Shown here: positions 4,867 to 15,330 of the stretch, piece after piece
Layout: every line of letters begins with the position of its first letter
Position numbering within the stretch: the first letter of the stretch is position 1
From: a virus
Length of the DNA stretch: 40,913 bases
Strand: one strand, 5' to 3'
IMG/VR virus record: IMGVR_UViG_3300042387_000156
Location: 1-40,913 of that record
The notes under the pieces: generated by a model
Told to the model about the DNA's origin: nothing
The model's input: the letters and a program-made list of their open reading frames with translations, nothing else
Database searches by the model: none
Translations under genes and position numbers: made by a program

Positions 4867-6738
4867 ATGAGTGCTAAGACGGGTGTCGAGCATCATAACG
4901 TTGTAGCCCTCAGGGAGGCTAAGGCAAAGGTCATTGACTATGCTAGGCAAGGTCTATCTCTTCAGGATGCTATTATCAGGGCAGGCCGAAAGCCAGATGT
5001 GCTCAAGGACTGGAAACGTGATCCTAAATTCATGGCCGAACTTGAGAAGGCTAAGACTGAAGGACAGAAGGCACTTGAGATTGTCTCAGGAGATGCTAAG
5101 TTTAAGATTGGCTTTGAGGAGTTCTCAAGGGAGTTCCTAGATAGCCCCATCTTCCCACACCATCAGAACTGGATTGATATCCTAGAAGGCCGTGAGCCTT
5201 CATGGCAGCATACATCTATGGTCTATGAGCCAGCCTCAGCCAAGCGTCTACTAATAAACGTACCGCCTGAACATGCTAAGTCCACAGTCATCACAGTCAA
5301 CTACTGTGTATATCGGATCGCTATGAATCCGAATGTTAAAATTACTATTGTCTCCAAAACCCAGGAGCGTGCCAAGGAGTATCTATACTCCATCAAGCAA
5401 CGCCTCAACCATGAACGCTGGTCCAAGATGCAAGCCATCTATGGAAGTGCTGCTGGTTGGAAGGAAGAGTCAGATTCCTGGAAAGCGGACCGCATCTATG
5501 TGGCTCGTGACTCTACAGAAAAAGACCCTACTGTACAGGCCCTCGGTATCGGAGGCCAGATTACAGGTGCTCGTTCAGATTTGATTATCCTTGACGACGT
5601 TGTGACTACTACCAACGCTCATGAATGGGAGAAGCAACTACTGTGGCTACAGCGAGAAGTTATCACTCGTCTAGGAGATGCAGGTAAGTTGCTCATTGTG
5701 GGGACTAGAATTGCATCCAATGATCTCTATCGAGAGATTCGTAACCCTGACCATTGGTCAAGTGGCAAGACACCATTCACATATATGAACTGTCCTGCTG
5801 TATTAGAGTTTGATGAGGATCCTGAAAAATGGGTTACTCTTTGGCCTAAGTCCCATATACCATGGGAAGGTTCTGAGGAAGAGGTAATACCTGATGAAAA
5901 TGGGCTATACCCGAAATGGGACGGGCCAGCGTTATTCCGTCGTAGAAGTGAAGTCTCGGCCTCTGCCTGGGCGTTGGTATATCAGCAGCAGGACGTACAA
6001 GAAGATTCTATTTTTTCCCCTGGATGTGTACAAGGCTCAGTCAACAGGATGCGAAAGAGGGGTCCGCTAAAACCTGGCGCAGCCGGCCATCCTAAAGAAG
6101 CAGGTGCTTACTACACTATCATGGGCCTAGACCCAGCGATGAGTGGAAGAACCGCTGCAGTTGTAATGACTGTAGATCGTATGACACGTAAGCGTTATGT
6201 ACTAGATGTTGAAAATATGAAAGATCCAACTCCACAGAAGATACAGGAGTTGATTGAGGACTGGTCTACTAAGTACCAACCTCAAGAACTAAGAATTGAG
6301 ACCAATGCGCATCAGAAGGCTTACGCCCTAGACGCAGATCTAAACTCATACCTAGCCTCTCGAGGCATTCGGTTCTCAAGCCAATTCACTGGTAAGAACA
6401 AGTGGGACACCTCTTTCGGTGTAGCAGCCATGTCTGGCCTATTTGGCACTATGCGCAATAATCTACACCAAGATAATAACTTGATAGAGATACCATCCCA
6501 GGATGGATCTGAAGGAATCAAGGCTTTGATCCAACAGTTAATAACTTGGAAGCCTGATACTAAAGGACCTACAGACTGTGTTATGGCTCTATGGTTCTGT
6601 GAACTAAGAGCAAGAGAAATTATCAATAATGGTAAAATCAATCAAACCCACATTACTAATAAATGGGCAACTCGCAAGCAGATCGATAATCGCTTTACTG
6701 TAAATGTAAACGATTACGAGATGTCTATGTACGAATAG
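4867..6738 (+). CDS. terL: Terminase large subunit with N-terminal HTH-like extension
   Basis: This encodes 623 residues. TerL packages DNA into the prohead by ATP hydrolysis and cuts it. The ATPase part has a deviant Walker A, NVPPEHAKST (131-140), a Walker B LIILDD (239-244) and a LLIVGTR motif (275-281). The RNase H-like nuclease begins at MGLDPAMSG with Asp422; PTDCVMALW carries the late Asp570. Residues ~14-66 precede the ATPase and read as short helices (GLSLQDAIIRAGRKPDVLKD), like a homeodomain/HTH of small terminases. No separate small terminase is recognisable, so this segment may do the DNA recognition (inference). GGAGG lies 7 nt before ATG. First gene of the packaging/head operon. 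Confidence 0.93.
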   Translation: MSAKTGVEHHNVVALREAKAKVIDYARQGLSLQDAIIRAGRKPDVLKDWKRDPKFMAELEKAKTEGQKALEIVSGDAKFKIGFEEFSREFLDSPIFPHHQNWIDILEGREPSWQHTSMVYEPASAKRLLINVPPEHAKSTVITVNYCVYRIAMNPNVKITIVSKTQERAKEYLYSIKQRLNHERWSKMQAIYGSAAGWKEESDSWKADRIYVARDSTEKDPTVQALGIGGQITGARSDLIILDDVVTTTNAHEWEKQLLWLQREVITRLGDAGKLLIVGTRIASNDLYREIRNPDHWSSGKTPFTYMNCPAVLEFDEDPEKWVTLWPKSHIPWEGSEEEVIPDENGLYPKWDGPALFRRRSEVSASAWALVYQQQDVQEDSIFSPGCVQGSVNRMRKRGPLKPGAAGHPKEAGAYYTIMGLDPAMSGRTAAVVMTVDRMTRKRYVLDVENMKDPTPQKIQELIEDWSTKYQPQELRIETNAHQKAYALDADLNSYLASRGIRFSSQFTGKNKWDTSFGVAAMSGLFGTMRNNLHQDNNLIEIPSQDGSEGIKALIQQLITWKPDTKGPTDCVMALWFCELRAREIINNGKINQTHITNKWATRKQIDNRFTVNVNDYEMSMYE

Positions 6739-6745
6739 GAAACTA

Positions 6746-8509
6746 ATGGCAATTGATATTCAGTTAATCTCTCAACGTGTCGAGAATCTAAAACAACGAC
6801 ACGCAGAGCGTGATGCCCGTATGGCAGACATACTTGCTGTACGTAAAGGTAAGATGACTGAGGTATTCCCTGACTTGTTCCCAGAAGGAATGAACTCAGC
6901 GATGGTTGCCAACTTCGTAGATGTTGCAGCCCGTGACCTTGCAGAGGTACTGGCTCCACTACCATCCTTTAACTGTTCGACAACTAACACATCTTCAGAT
7001 CGTGCTAGAGCATTTGCTGACAAGCGTGGCATGATTGCCAATAACTATATTTACAATTCACGCCTACAATCACAGATGTACTGGGGTGCTGACTGGTATT
7101 TTACATATGGCTTCTTACCTATCCATATTGAATTAGATTTTGAATCACAACTTCCACGTATTCGTGTAGAAGATCCTATTGGAGCATATCCAGAGTTTGA
7201 TAGATTTGGTCGCTGCGTATCATACGCAAAGCGATACATGAAGACAATTGGCGAACTAGCCACAGATTATCCTGAGTATGCTGGTGCTATCCTTGGAAAC
7301 CTTGGATACAACCAGAATACTAATGCAGTTGTAGAACTTATTCGCTATACAGACAAGAACAATATCGTTCTTTATGTACCTAGCCGTGGTAACTTAGTAT
7401 TAAATGCAGCAAAGAATCCACTAGGAAAGATGCTGGTATACGTTGCTCGTAAACCTGGTATCGATGAAGAACCTCGTGGACAATTTGACGATGTATTGTA
7501 TGTACAGTTAGCAAGAGCACGTTTTGCTAACCTAAGTATGGAAGCAGCAGAGAAGTCTATTCAGGCTCCTATGGTTGTTCCTACTGATGTTGTAGATTTG
7601 CCTATGGGTCCTGATGCGATTATTCGCACCAACCAACCTAATGCAGTTGGTCGTGTCAAACTTGACATTCCTGCTGCAGCCTTCCAAGAGCAAGCAGCAC
7701 TTCAAAGCGAAATGCGATTAGGTGCTCGTTATCCTGAAGGTAGAACTGGAAACATTAACGCTAGTGTTATTACTGGCCAAGGTGTACAGGCTCTATTAGG
7801 TGCCTTTGATTCACAAATCAAGGCTGGACAAACCATCCTGGCAGAAACTTTCGAAGAAGTCGTTCAGGCTTGCTTTGAAGTTGACCAGGTGGTGTTTGAT
7901 GTAGAGAAATCGGTTAGAGGCGTCGCTCAGGGTACTCCGTACGAGTTAAAGTACATACCTAGCAAAGACATCAAGAACGACACTTCTATTGAAGTTCGTT
8001 ACGGATTGATGGCAGGACTTGACCCATCACGAGCCCTAATCTTCTCACTACAAGCACTTGGTGCTGATCTAGTATCTAAAGACTTCATACGTCGTGAACT
8101 TCCATGGAGCGTAAACGTAACTCTAGAAGGACAACGAATTGAAATTGAAAAGATGCGTGCTAACTTGACCGCCGCTATAACATCAACTGCGCAAGCAATT
8201 CCTGCTATGGCAGCACAAGGTCAAGATCCATCTGCGATGATTAAGAATATCGCTGATGTTATCACACGCACACGAAATGGGGAAAGCATAGAAAATGCTG
8301 CGCTAGCCGTATTCACGCCACCTGCACCTACTCCGCAGGAAGAAGCGATGGCTCAAGCGCAGGCAGGAACGGTTCCACCAGGTTCACAAGCCCCAGCAGA
8401 GCAGGCTCCCCTGTCCCCAGCCACTCCTGGACCCGCTTCTGGTGGAACCCCACAACAAGGTGGAGAAGATTTAATGAGTATATTGGCAGGATTACAAGGA
8501 CAACAATAA
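6746..8509 (+). CDS. Portal protein
   Basis: This encodes 587 residues and lies directly after terL, the usual site of the portal gene. The portal forms the dodecameric ring through which DNA enters and leaves the head. The N-terminus (long charged helix, then MVANFVDVAARDLAEVL near 53-69) and the middle (GAYPEFDRFGRCVSYAKRYM) match portal proteins of actinobacterial phages. The mid to late part has long helices, as expected for the wing and stem. The tail, from about 525, is rich in Pro, Gln, Ala and Gly and is probably disordered. AGGAA lies just upstream of ATG. Confidence 0.85.
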   Translation: MAIDIQLISQRVENLKQRHAERDARMADILAVRKGKMTEVFPDLFPEGMNSAMVANFVDVAARDLAEVLAPLPSFNCSTTNTSSDRARAFADKRGMIANNYIYNSRLQSQMYWGADWYFTYGFLPIHIELDFESQLPRIRVEDPIGAYPEFDRFGRCVSYAKRYMKTIGELATDYPEYAGAILGNLGYNQNTNAVVELIRYTDKNNIVLYVPSRGNLVLNAAKNPLGKMLVYVARKPGIDEEPRGQFDDVLYVQLARARFANLSMEAAEKSIQAPMVVPTDVVDLPMGPDAIIRTNQPNAVGRVKLDIPAAAFQEQAALQSEMRLGARYPEGRTGNINASVITGQGVQALLGAFDSQIKAGQTILAETFEEVVQACFEVDQVVFDVEKSVRGVAQGTPYELKYIPSKDIKNDTSIEVRYGLMAGLDPSRALIFSLQALGADLVSKDFIRRELPWSVNVTLEGQRIEIEKMRANLTAAITSTAQAIPAMAAQGQDPSAMIKNIADVITRTRNGESIENAALAVFTPPAPTPQEEAMAQAQAGTVPPGSQAPAEQAPLSPATPGPASGGTPQQGGEDLMSILAGLQGQQ

Positions 8510-8523
8510 CTAAGTAGGGGACA

Positions 8524-9093
8524 ATGACAACACTAGCAGCAATTCAAGGTAATGGTTGGGCTGTTGTTGGTTGCGATTCACGATCAACTGACGATCATGG
8601 TAAGCCAATGACTATGATTACTCCTAAGATAATCCAAAATGGTAGTTATCTTATAGCAGGAGCAGGTGCTTCTCGTGGTTCTAACCTCCTACAATTTGGT
8701 TGGAAGCCACCTAGATTTAAATTAAACGAAGATTTAGATAAGTTTATGACTACAAAGTTCATACCTTCTATGAGAAAACTATTCTTAGATGCTGGTTATG
8801 ACATGAAAGAAGATGGACAGGCTGCATCTCACGATTCAGAGTTCATTGTTGTAGCCAATGGTGTTATATATCCAATCTTTTCTGATTATTCTTGGGATAG
8901 AACCTCTACTAAAGTCTACTATTCAGGTAGCGGAGGACATACAGCACTAGGTGCTATGGAAGTTCTTGGCGCAGATAAGGCCAAAACAGCGGAACAGGCA
9001 GCAGAAATTATAGAAAAGTCTATTAACACTTCAATTAAGTGGGATGTTTATTCAAACGGCCCAGTCATTATTAAAAAACAGTTCGCAAGATAA
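8524..9093 (+). CDS. Proteasome/HslV-like Ntn protease, probable head maturation protease
   Basis: This encodes 189 residues. The start MTTLAAIQGNGWAVVGCDSR is like HslV and proteasome beta subunits: Thr2 becomes the N-terminal nucleophile after Met removal, Asp18 corresponds to the conserved Asp17, and Lys35 lies where the family has its Lys33. The order of strands and the GAGASRG segment near 47 also fit an Ntn fold. It sits between portal and scaffold/capsid genes, where phages encode the prohead protease, and no serine-type prohead protease is found. I infer that it trims scaffold or capsid during maturation. Alternative: a peptidase acting in the host. GGGG lies 3-6 nt before ATG. Confidence 0.75.
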   Translation: MTTLAAIQGNGWAVVGCDSRSTDDHGKPMTMITPKIIQNGSYLIAGAGASRGSNLLQFGWKPPRFKLNEDLDKFMTTKFIPSMRKLFLDAGYDMKEDGQAASHDSEFIVVANGVIYPIFSDYSWDRTSTKVYYSGSGGHTALGAMEVLGADKAKTAEQAAEIIEKSINTSIKWDVYSNGPVIIKKQFAR

Positions 9094-9105
9094 GGATATT
9101 AAACA

Positions 9106-9534
9106 ATGTCAATGATCTCACCAGTGTCTGGTCCAGGAAAATTTGCAAAGCGTGAAGACTTATCTCGTGTAAAGAAGATTCAAAGAGAAGCAAAGATTCA
9201 AAACGCTACAGGTGGCACCTACGGACAGGCTACACAGTTGCAAGATATTGCATCAGGTGCATCCACAGTACAACCTGGCACAATTGTTAACCCTTCTCCT
9301 GTTAATACTATAGCCACTGGCGTACGTCCTACACCTGTTAGAGAATTACAAGGTGATGGTGGACCTATTACAGACGGTGCTGGTGGAAATACACCAGGTG
9401 CTGGACCTGAAGTACTACAACAACCAGTTGATGCTCCTGATAATGCTGCACTCCTAGCCCGTGCTATGTTTGCTGTTAACCCAACACCTCAGAACCGTAG
9501 GTTACTAGAAGCATTTCTTCAAGAAGGTCGTTAA
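9106..9534 (+). CDS. Hypothetical virion-cluster protein
   Basis: This encodes 142 residues. The N-terminal 35 residues are basic and helical (KREDLSRVKKIQREAKIQ); the middle is low-complexity Gly/Pro/Thr; the last 40 residues (NAALLARAMFAVNPTPQNRR to EGR) form an amphipathic helix. No family is recognised. It lies between the Ntn protease and the giant protein, and its stop overlaps the next ATG (TAATG), so the two are probably translated together. It could be a head-interior or assembly factor. Its low-complexity middle would be an easy protease target, but this is speculation. Confidence 0.8.
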   Translation: MSMISPVSGPGKFAKREDLSRVKKIQREAKIQNATGGTYGQATQLQDIASGASTVQPGTIVNPSPVNTIATGVRPTPVRELQGDGGPITDGAGGNTPGAGPEVLQQPVDAPDNAALLARAMFAVNPTPQNRRLLEAFLQEGR

Positions 9535-12500
9535 TGTCCAGTCCTTTAGTAAACTACTGGAGTAAATACAAGTATACGAGTCTTTTCGATCAAGATAAGG
9601 TTCAAGCAAATATAGGTCAACTTGTAGACCAACAAATATCTGGATTAACCCCAGATACAATTATGAATCTTGATTCTCTTATAAAGAAGTTTCCTAATCA
9701 ATCAAAAGATTATTTAATTAGTGCTGCTAAAGTAGGCTTAAATGCTAACAGCCAGGGTATTGAAAAGTTATCAAGTGCAGATGGCTTTGCTCAGTTAATG
9801 CAGGATTTGACTAATGTTGAAAACATTAAGAGTCAAGCAGATAAAGATAAAGGTTTTCGTGAAGGTATCTACGGATTATTAAAAGGTACCACTCGTGCTG
9901 CATTTGCTACGCTTCAAGCACCTTACCAATATGTAACTAATGTTGGCAGAAACATGTATGCTGCTGCTCAAGGTGAAAAAAATATACTTTCTCCAATTAT
10001 TGCTGCTTCTCCAGCAAATCTATTTGGTGAGACAACTAATCTTGGTCAATTATTAAGATCTACTGCTGGCGTAGTTACTAATAAAGGTCCAGTTGATACT
10101 GGTTCTGGTTTCTTCGTATCTCCTGAAAGTAAAGTAGGAGCAGCACAGGCTAAGGCTATGTCTGCTTATGGCCGTGTTAATGGTAAATCATTTACTATTG
10201 GTCGTGCTAGCCTAAGTTCATTAGGAGCAGATCCAAACGGTACTCCTTATCGAGTAATGTCAGGTATCGTAGATGGCGTATTAGCCGTTGGTACAGATCC
10301 TTCTTTATGGCTTGGTCCTGGTTCTATTACAAAGATTATTCAAGGTGGAAAGCAATTACAGGGTGCTAAGGCTGCTGCTCAAGCGGTAGAAGAAGCAAAG
10401 CGTCTTGCAAAGATAGACGATGTTAAGAATTTAACCAAAGAAGAAAAAGCACTTATTAAAGAACGTATTGGTGCTGAGAAAAAAATTCGTCGTACTGTAG
10501 ATAATACCTACATGAAGGCTGAAAAAGATTTAGCAAAGAAGACACAGGCTAAGAGCGTTGCTGTAGCAACTAAGTTAGAGAAGGCTCTTAATTATGGTAT
10601 TAAGCGTGGAGATCAAGTAGAGGGAAATGCAGATGTTGCAGCCCTTATTGAGAATGGCAAGATCGGCGACTTCTTATTAAAGAACATTGGCGATAATAAG
10701 CCTGAAGGTGTAATTGATAACCTTGCTCAATTGTCTGCTGACCATAAGAATACTGGCGAAATGTTTACTGGTATCTACATGGATGATGTTCCAACTCCTG
10801 GACAGTTAAGACTAGGTGCATTTGGTGAGCGTGAATACGTTACTACTGTATCTAAAGATAACCCATTAGAATTATTTGATATTACAAAGACCTACGATAA
10901 TGCTACAGCAGATGAAAAACTTGCTGAACTAGGTCGTCGTGAAGAGTTCTTTGGTAAGTTATACGGATTTGCTGAAGATCCTAACCTTCCTGAGGCTACT
11001 AAAGATGCTATATATAATTACATTAACAATAATGATACTGGTGCAAACCTATGGAAGTATACTTCAGACGATCTAATCTTTGGTAATGGTGGACAAAACG
11101 TTGCTGAATTAGTATCTTTTGCAGTCAAGACTAAAGACGAAGGTTTAATTAACGCAGTATCTCAAGCCCTTACTGATACCTGGAAGTTTGATGGATACGT
11201 AAACATCCGTGGAATTCACGGTGGTACTGGTGGAGTAGTAATTACCAACGCTTCTAAAATAGGAGCACGTCAAGTAGGTATAAGCGATGTTCTTACATCC
11301 CTACAAGGTACTGCTGCTATGGGTACAGAACTAGGTGCTAAGTTGGTAGGAGCAGTTAAATCTGCTCAACAAGAAATTTTAGATTCTAAAACAGCGTTTG
11401 ATTCAGCCAAGGCTGCTAGTGCTGGTATTGATGGAAAGATTAAAGAGATTGATATTCTGCGTGACTATGCAGCGCAAGATCCTGAATTAGTTGCTCAGTT
11501 ATTAAATGATCCTGAGAACATCGGTATTGCTAAACTGATGGGTCTTGAAATGGAAATTGCTGATAAGCAATACTTAAAAGAGTTTTATAGAGGCGAAGTA
11601 GGGCTTATTGATGGCTTTGGTGGAGCAGTCAAGGGTGACGTTGATAAGGCTGCAGGATACTTATTAGGTCCTCGCTTTGCGCAGATTGCTGATATCGTAG
11701 CAAACGAAAAAGAATTCTCTCGTCTACATAGACTATTTGGTCGTAAATTAGATGTTGAAATGACACAAGAATTAGTTGCTGCTACAACTGGTGATGAAGT
11801 TATATCTATATTCTTAAAGCATCTAGCAGCACCTACATCAGATCCTAAGATCTATCGCTCTCTTGCCCTTAAAGGTGAAGCAGCATTAGCCGCTAAGAAT
11901 CCATTATTCAAGACTGTGCCACCTCTTGCCTATAAGGCAATTAACTATGTGGAAAAAGTTGAAAAGAACTTTGGTCGTTACTTTACCCAATCTGTAGTTT
12001 TACCATTGGATGACCTAGATAGACTTGTAAATGGAATGGAAGACTGGATGTCTTCTGCCAAGATTCCTGATGAAATCATTGATGCAACAATTAATAGAAT
12101 TACATCTGCTACTACTTTACAACAACGTTCAGGTATTGTATTCCAGGAAATCGAGAATGCTCAAGTAGCATTGGCTAAACGCCTTGCTCCAGGAGATACT
12201 GCAGTAGAAGATGCAGTTCGTGAAGCCTTCCGTGCTACTGGCCGTGAGAATGCTGTCATTAAGCAATATACACCAGAACGTCTTGCTAAAGGTGAGATGC
12301 CTTCTTTGAATATACTTAATGGAGAGACTCATTTTTTCTCACCAGATCAGGCTATATTCGAATACCAATTCTTAGATGATGTGGTAAGACTTCCTGATAC
12401 TAGAGATATTTCTAAATTAATTAGAAAATATAACAATAGTAAGATTAAGTATGGCGCTAAACAGTCATTAGATGTATTCAATACTGAGATTGGTGATCGT

Positions 12501-15329
12501 TGGAGAACGGCTCAACTAGCATTTCGTATTGCTTATATTGCACGAAACGTTGGCGAAATGCAATTCCGTCAGTACTTTTCAGGACATGAATCTTTATTAA
12601 ATCATCCATTTAACTATATCGCTATGATGGCAGGAAATCCTAATGGCGGAGCAGCAAAACAGTTACTGGCTAAGATGTCTAAATATTCTAATGATGTTAA
12701 AGGCAATAGTCTAGTAGGTAAAGATGCTGAGTTAAATCAATCCATATCAGCATTCGTGGAAGAAAACTTTAATTTCCTAGCCCGTAATCATAACTCTGGA
12801 GATCCTAGATTTGCATTTGTAGGTAAAATCTACGAGGCTATTGGAACAGATAGCAGTAAGTACCACGTTGGTTTAGCCAATACATTGATCCGTGCTCACT
12901 CAGATGCTCTTATTCCTATTGTAGCAAACACCGCAGAAGAAGCACAAGATGATGTAGTACGTTTACTTATTGAAGGTAAAGGCGAGAAGTTTGCTGGAGT
13001 TTTAGAAAACCTAGTTAATGGTGGCCGTAATGGCGTTGAGACAGCAGAGTTTGCAAAGATATTTTTAAGAGATCCAAAAAAGGTAAACGGCAAGTACAAC
13101 TTGAGCGCAGAAAACATGATACCTGAGAATGTTAAATCATACTTATTTGATAAAACATCTACTGGTTCTGTAGCCCGCTATATTGACAATGTTGCAGGTA
13201 CTGGTCCTGGATCTGTGGCTATCCGTAAATTGCTTTCTGATGGTGAAGTTATCCAGAATGGTGTCAAAATAAAGATACCTAGATACAAGACTGTTGGAAA
13301 TATAAATGACTTTGCTGATGAAGATGGAGCATTTAAATCCCTTATAGGTCGTAACTTCCCTAAAGAAGATATGACTGGATCTACTGTTATCCATGTTCGT
13401 GATAAGCGATTTGGCCCACAAGATACAAAGTATTTAGACACAGCAGTAAACTGGTTCTTTGATGGTGCTACTAAAATTGAAAACGTAGTTAACTTTGCAC
13501 CTGAGTTTCGTATGTCATACTGGGACCATGTAGGTCGTTATGTAGGCATGGTTAATGATGATGCCCTAGATGCACTTTTGGTAAATGCCAAGAAGTCATT
13601 AGCGCCACTAACTATCAATGGCCGTAATATAAGTATGCGTCGTCACCCATCTTTGCGTGCTATTAATAAAGAAATAGCGGCTCGTAAAAAGGGTAAGTCA
13701 GTAGATGATGGTATTGATTTAGATACTATGAACTCAATGGCTGCTAAGAAGGCTTCTGCCTATACTAAAGATTTGTTCTATGATGCTGCTAGGCAACGTC
13801 AATACGCTAACTCAATACGTTTCTTATTTCCCTTTGCACAAGCACAGTTCAATACCATGTACAAGTGGGCTCAATTATTTAAAGATAATCCTGTACAGTT
13901 CTACAAGATTGGTCGTGCCTACAACGCATTGACCCAAGAAGGATCTAGTGCTATCTATGATCTAACTGGAACTAAATATGAAGAGAATCAAGGATTCTTT
14001 TACAAAGATGAATTTGGTGAGACTCGTTTCCGCTATCCATTAGCAGGAAGCATAATTGGAGCCATGGCTGGAAAGAACATTGATACTGCTCAGGCACTTC
14101 AGATTACTGCCCCAGTTCAATCTCTGAACCTTGTATTTGGTGCAGTCAATCCAGCAATTCCTGGTATTGGTCCCGTAGGTCAGATTGCTTATGCAGCAAC
14201 TGGAAAGTCTAAAGCATTTGGTCCTGAATGGGATGCTATGCGTCAAATTATATTTCCGTTTGGTGAGCCAAGTGGAATTGAAGATTTCTTCCTTCCAGCA
14301 TGGTTAAAGAAATCATTCTTACTTGCTGTTAACAATGGTACTCAAGTAGAACGTGGCGTAAAAGACTGGGCTTCATACTTAGCATCTACTGGTGATTATG
14401 GTGACAATCCATTAGCCAATGATACTGAAAGAAACCAGTTGTTTAACGATGCTCGTGGTATATCTCGTTGGACTGGCTTGATGACAGCATTCTTCCAGTC
14501 TATTGCTCCAGCAACTCCTTCTCAAGAGGTATTTGCTAAGGACAAAGAAGGTAAACTACGCACTCAAACAGCATTGTATAGTGCATACGATCAGATAATG
14601 AAGAAGCACCCTGGAGATTACTTCAAGGCTGTAGGCGAGTTCTCTGATACATTTGGAATCAAAAACATTTTAGTTATCCTAGGTGGTTCTACAAGATCAG
14701 TTCGTGGTACTGGAGATGCTTGGTCATTCTTAAATGAGAATCCAGATATGGCGGATAAGTATGCTACTAGAACTGGCGATATCGTTCCTTACTTCTTCCC
14801 TGGCGGAGAAGCAGCAACTGCTTACTATAATTGGCAGAAGGCTACAGGCCGTCGCCGTATACTACGCCCTGAAGAGTTAGAGCAATATGCTGAAAACGTT
14901 GTATACCAAATGGCTAAGTCTCAGATTTCTGAAGAACAAGCAACTCTTGGATATAGCGATATTTGGTACACAGAAAAGGTAATTGAATTAAATAATCAAT
15001 TCGGTGGATCTGCTCCTGTACTATCAACAGATATTGGATCTGCTAGAGATAAAATTGCTGGTGTTGAAAAAGCATTAGCCGAACCAGCATTTGAAAAATC
15101 TCCTGTCTATAAAGAAACAGTAGAATTTTATAATGCTTATAAATCTGCGGAGAAGTATTTGCAGGAAGTCAGAACCAGTGCTACACCTAACATAGGTGCT
15201 GGATTCTGGTATGCGAAAGAGCAGGCTAAAAATCTAAACGATTTAGCCACAAGATTAATGGTACAAAATCCAGCATTCTCCCGTATGTACTACGGAGTGT
15301 TTGCTTCATTACTGAAGGTAGAGGAATAA
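9534..15329 (+). CDS. Giant virion protein, possible internal/ejection protein
   Basis: This encodes 1931 residues, the largest gene, about 14% of the genome. It has no signal peptide. A Lys/Glu-rich coiled-coil-like stretch lies at about 275-350. Near residues 1415-1450 a segment RQRQYANSIRFLFPFAQAQF, followed by NTMYKWAQLFKDNP, resembles a Phe-Pro-Phe element I associate with large internal virion proteins of podoviruses. No polymerase motif, lysozyme motif or tape-measure-like repeat is evident. It lies upstream of the capsid gene rather than in the tail cluster, which argues against a tape measure. It is probably packed in the head and ejected with the DNA (inference). Two further large unknown proteins follow without gaps. 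Confidence 0.75.
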   Translation: MSSPLVNYWSKYKYTSLFDQDKVQANIGQLVDQQISGLTPDTIMNLDSLIKKFPNQSKDYLISAAKVGLNANSQGIEKLSSADGFAQLMQDLTNVENIKSQADKDKGFREGIYGLLKGTTRAAFATLQAPYQYVTNVGRNMYAAAQGEKNILSPIIAASPANLFGETTNLGQLLRSTAGVVTNKGPVDTGSGFFVSPESKVGAAQAKAMSAYGRVNGKSFTIGRASLSSLGADPNGTPYRVMSGIVDGVLAVGTDPSLWLGPGSITKIIQGGKQLQGAKAAAQAVEEAKRLAKIDDVKNLTKEEKALIKERIGAEKKIRRTVDNTYMKAEKDLAKKTQAKSVAVATKLEKALNYGIKRGDQVEGNADVAALIENGKIGDFLLKNIGDNKPEGVIDNLAQLSADHKNTGEMFTGIYMDDVPTPGQLRLGAFGEREYVTTVSKDNPLELFDITKTYDNATADEKLAELGRREEFFGKLYGFAEDPNLPEATKDAIYNYINNNDTGANLWKYTSDDLIFGNGGQNVAELVSFAVKTKDEGLINAVSQALTDTWKFDGYVNIRGIHGGTGGVVITNASKIGARQVGISDVLTSLQGTAAMGTELGAKLVGAVKSAQQEILDSKTAFDSAKAASAGIDGKIKEIDILRDYAAQDPELVAQLLNDPENIGIAKLMGLEMEIADKQYLKEFYRGEVGLIDGFGGAVKGDVDKAAGYLLGPRFAQIADIVANEKEFSRLHRLFGRKLDVEMTQELVAATTGDEVISIFLKHLAAPTSDPKIYRSLALKGEAALAAKNPLFKTVPPLAYKAINYVEKVEKNFGRYFTQSVVLPLDDLDRLVNGMEDWMSSAKIPDEIIDATINRITSATTLQQRSGIVFQEIENAQVALAKRLAPGDTAVEDAVREAFRATGRENAVIKQYTPERLAKGEMPSLNILNGETHFFSPDQAIFEYQFLDDVVRLPDTRDISKLIRKYNNSKIKYGAKQSLDVFNTEIGDRWRTAQLAFRIAYIARNVGEMQFRQYFSGHESLLNHPFNYIAMMAGNPNGGAAKQLLAKMSKYSNDVKGNSLVGKDAELNQSISAFVEENFNFLARNHNSGDPRFAFVGKIYEAIGTDSSKYHVGLANTLIRAHSDALIPIVANTAEEAQDDVVRLLIEGKGEKFAGVLENLVNGGRNGVETAEFAKIFLRDPKKVNGKYNLSAENMIPENVKSYLFDKTSTGSVARYIDNVAGTGPGSVAIRKLLSDGEVIQNGVKIKIPRYKTVGNINDFADEDGAFKSLIGRNFPKEDMTGSTVIHVRDKRFGPQDTKYLDTAVNWFFDGATKIENVVNFAPEFRMSYWDHVGRYVGMVNDDALDALLVNAKKSLAPLTINGRNISMRRHPSLRAINKEIAARKKGKSVDDGIDLDTMNSMAAKKASAYTKDLFYDAARQRQYANSIRFLFPFAQAQFNTMYKWAQLFKDNPVQFYKIGRAYNALTQEGSSAIYDLTGTKYEENQGFFYKDEFGETRFRYPLAGSIIGAMAGKNIDTAQALQITAPVQSLNLVFGAVNPAIPGIGPVGQIAYAATGKSKAFGPEWDAMRQIIFPFGEPSGIEDFFLPAWLKKSFLLAVNNGTQVERGVKDWASYLASTGDYGDNPLANDTERNQLFNDARGISRWTGLMTAFFQSIAPATPSQEVFAKDKEGKLRTQTALYSAYDQIMKKHPGDYFKAVGEFSDTFGIKNILVILGGSTRSVRGTGDAWSFLNENPDMADKYATRTGDIVPYFFPGGEAATAYYNWQKATGRRRILRPEELEQYAENVVYQMAKSQISEEQATLGYSDIWYTEKVIELNNQFGGSAPVLSTDIGSARDKIAGVEKALAEPAFEKSPVYKETVEFYNAYKSAEKYLQEVRTSATPNIGAGFWYAKEQAKNLNDLATRLMVQNPAFSRMYYGVFASLLKVEE

Positions 15330-15330
15330 A

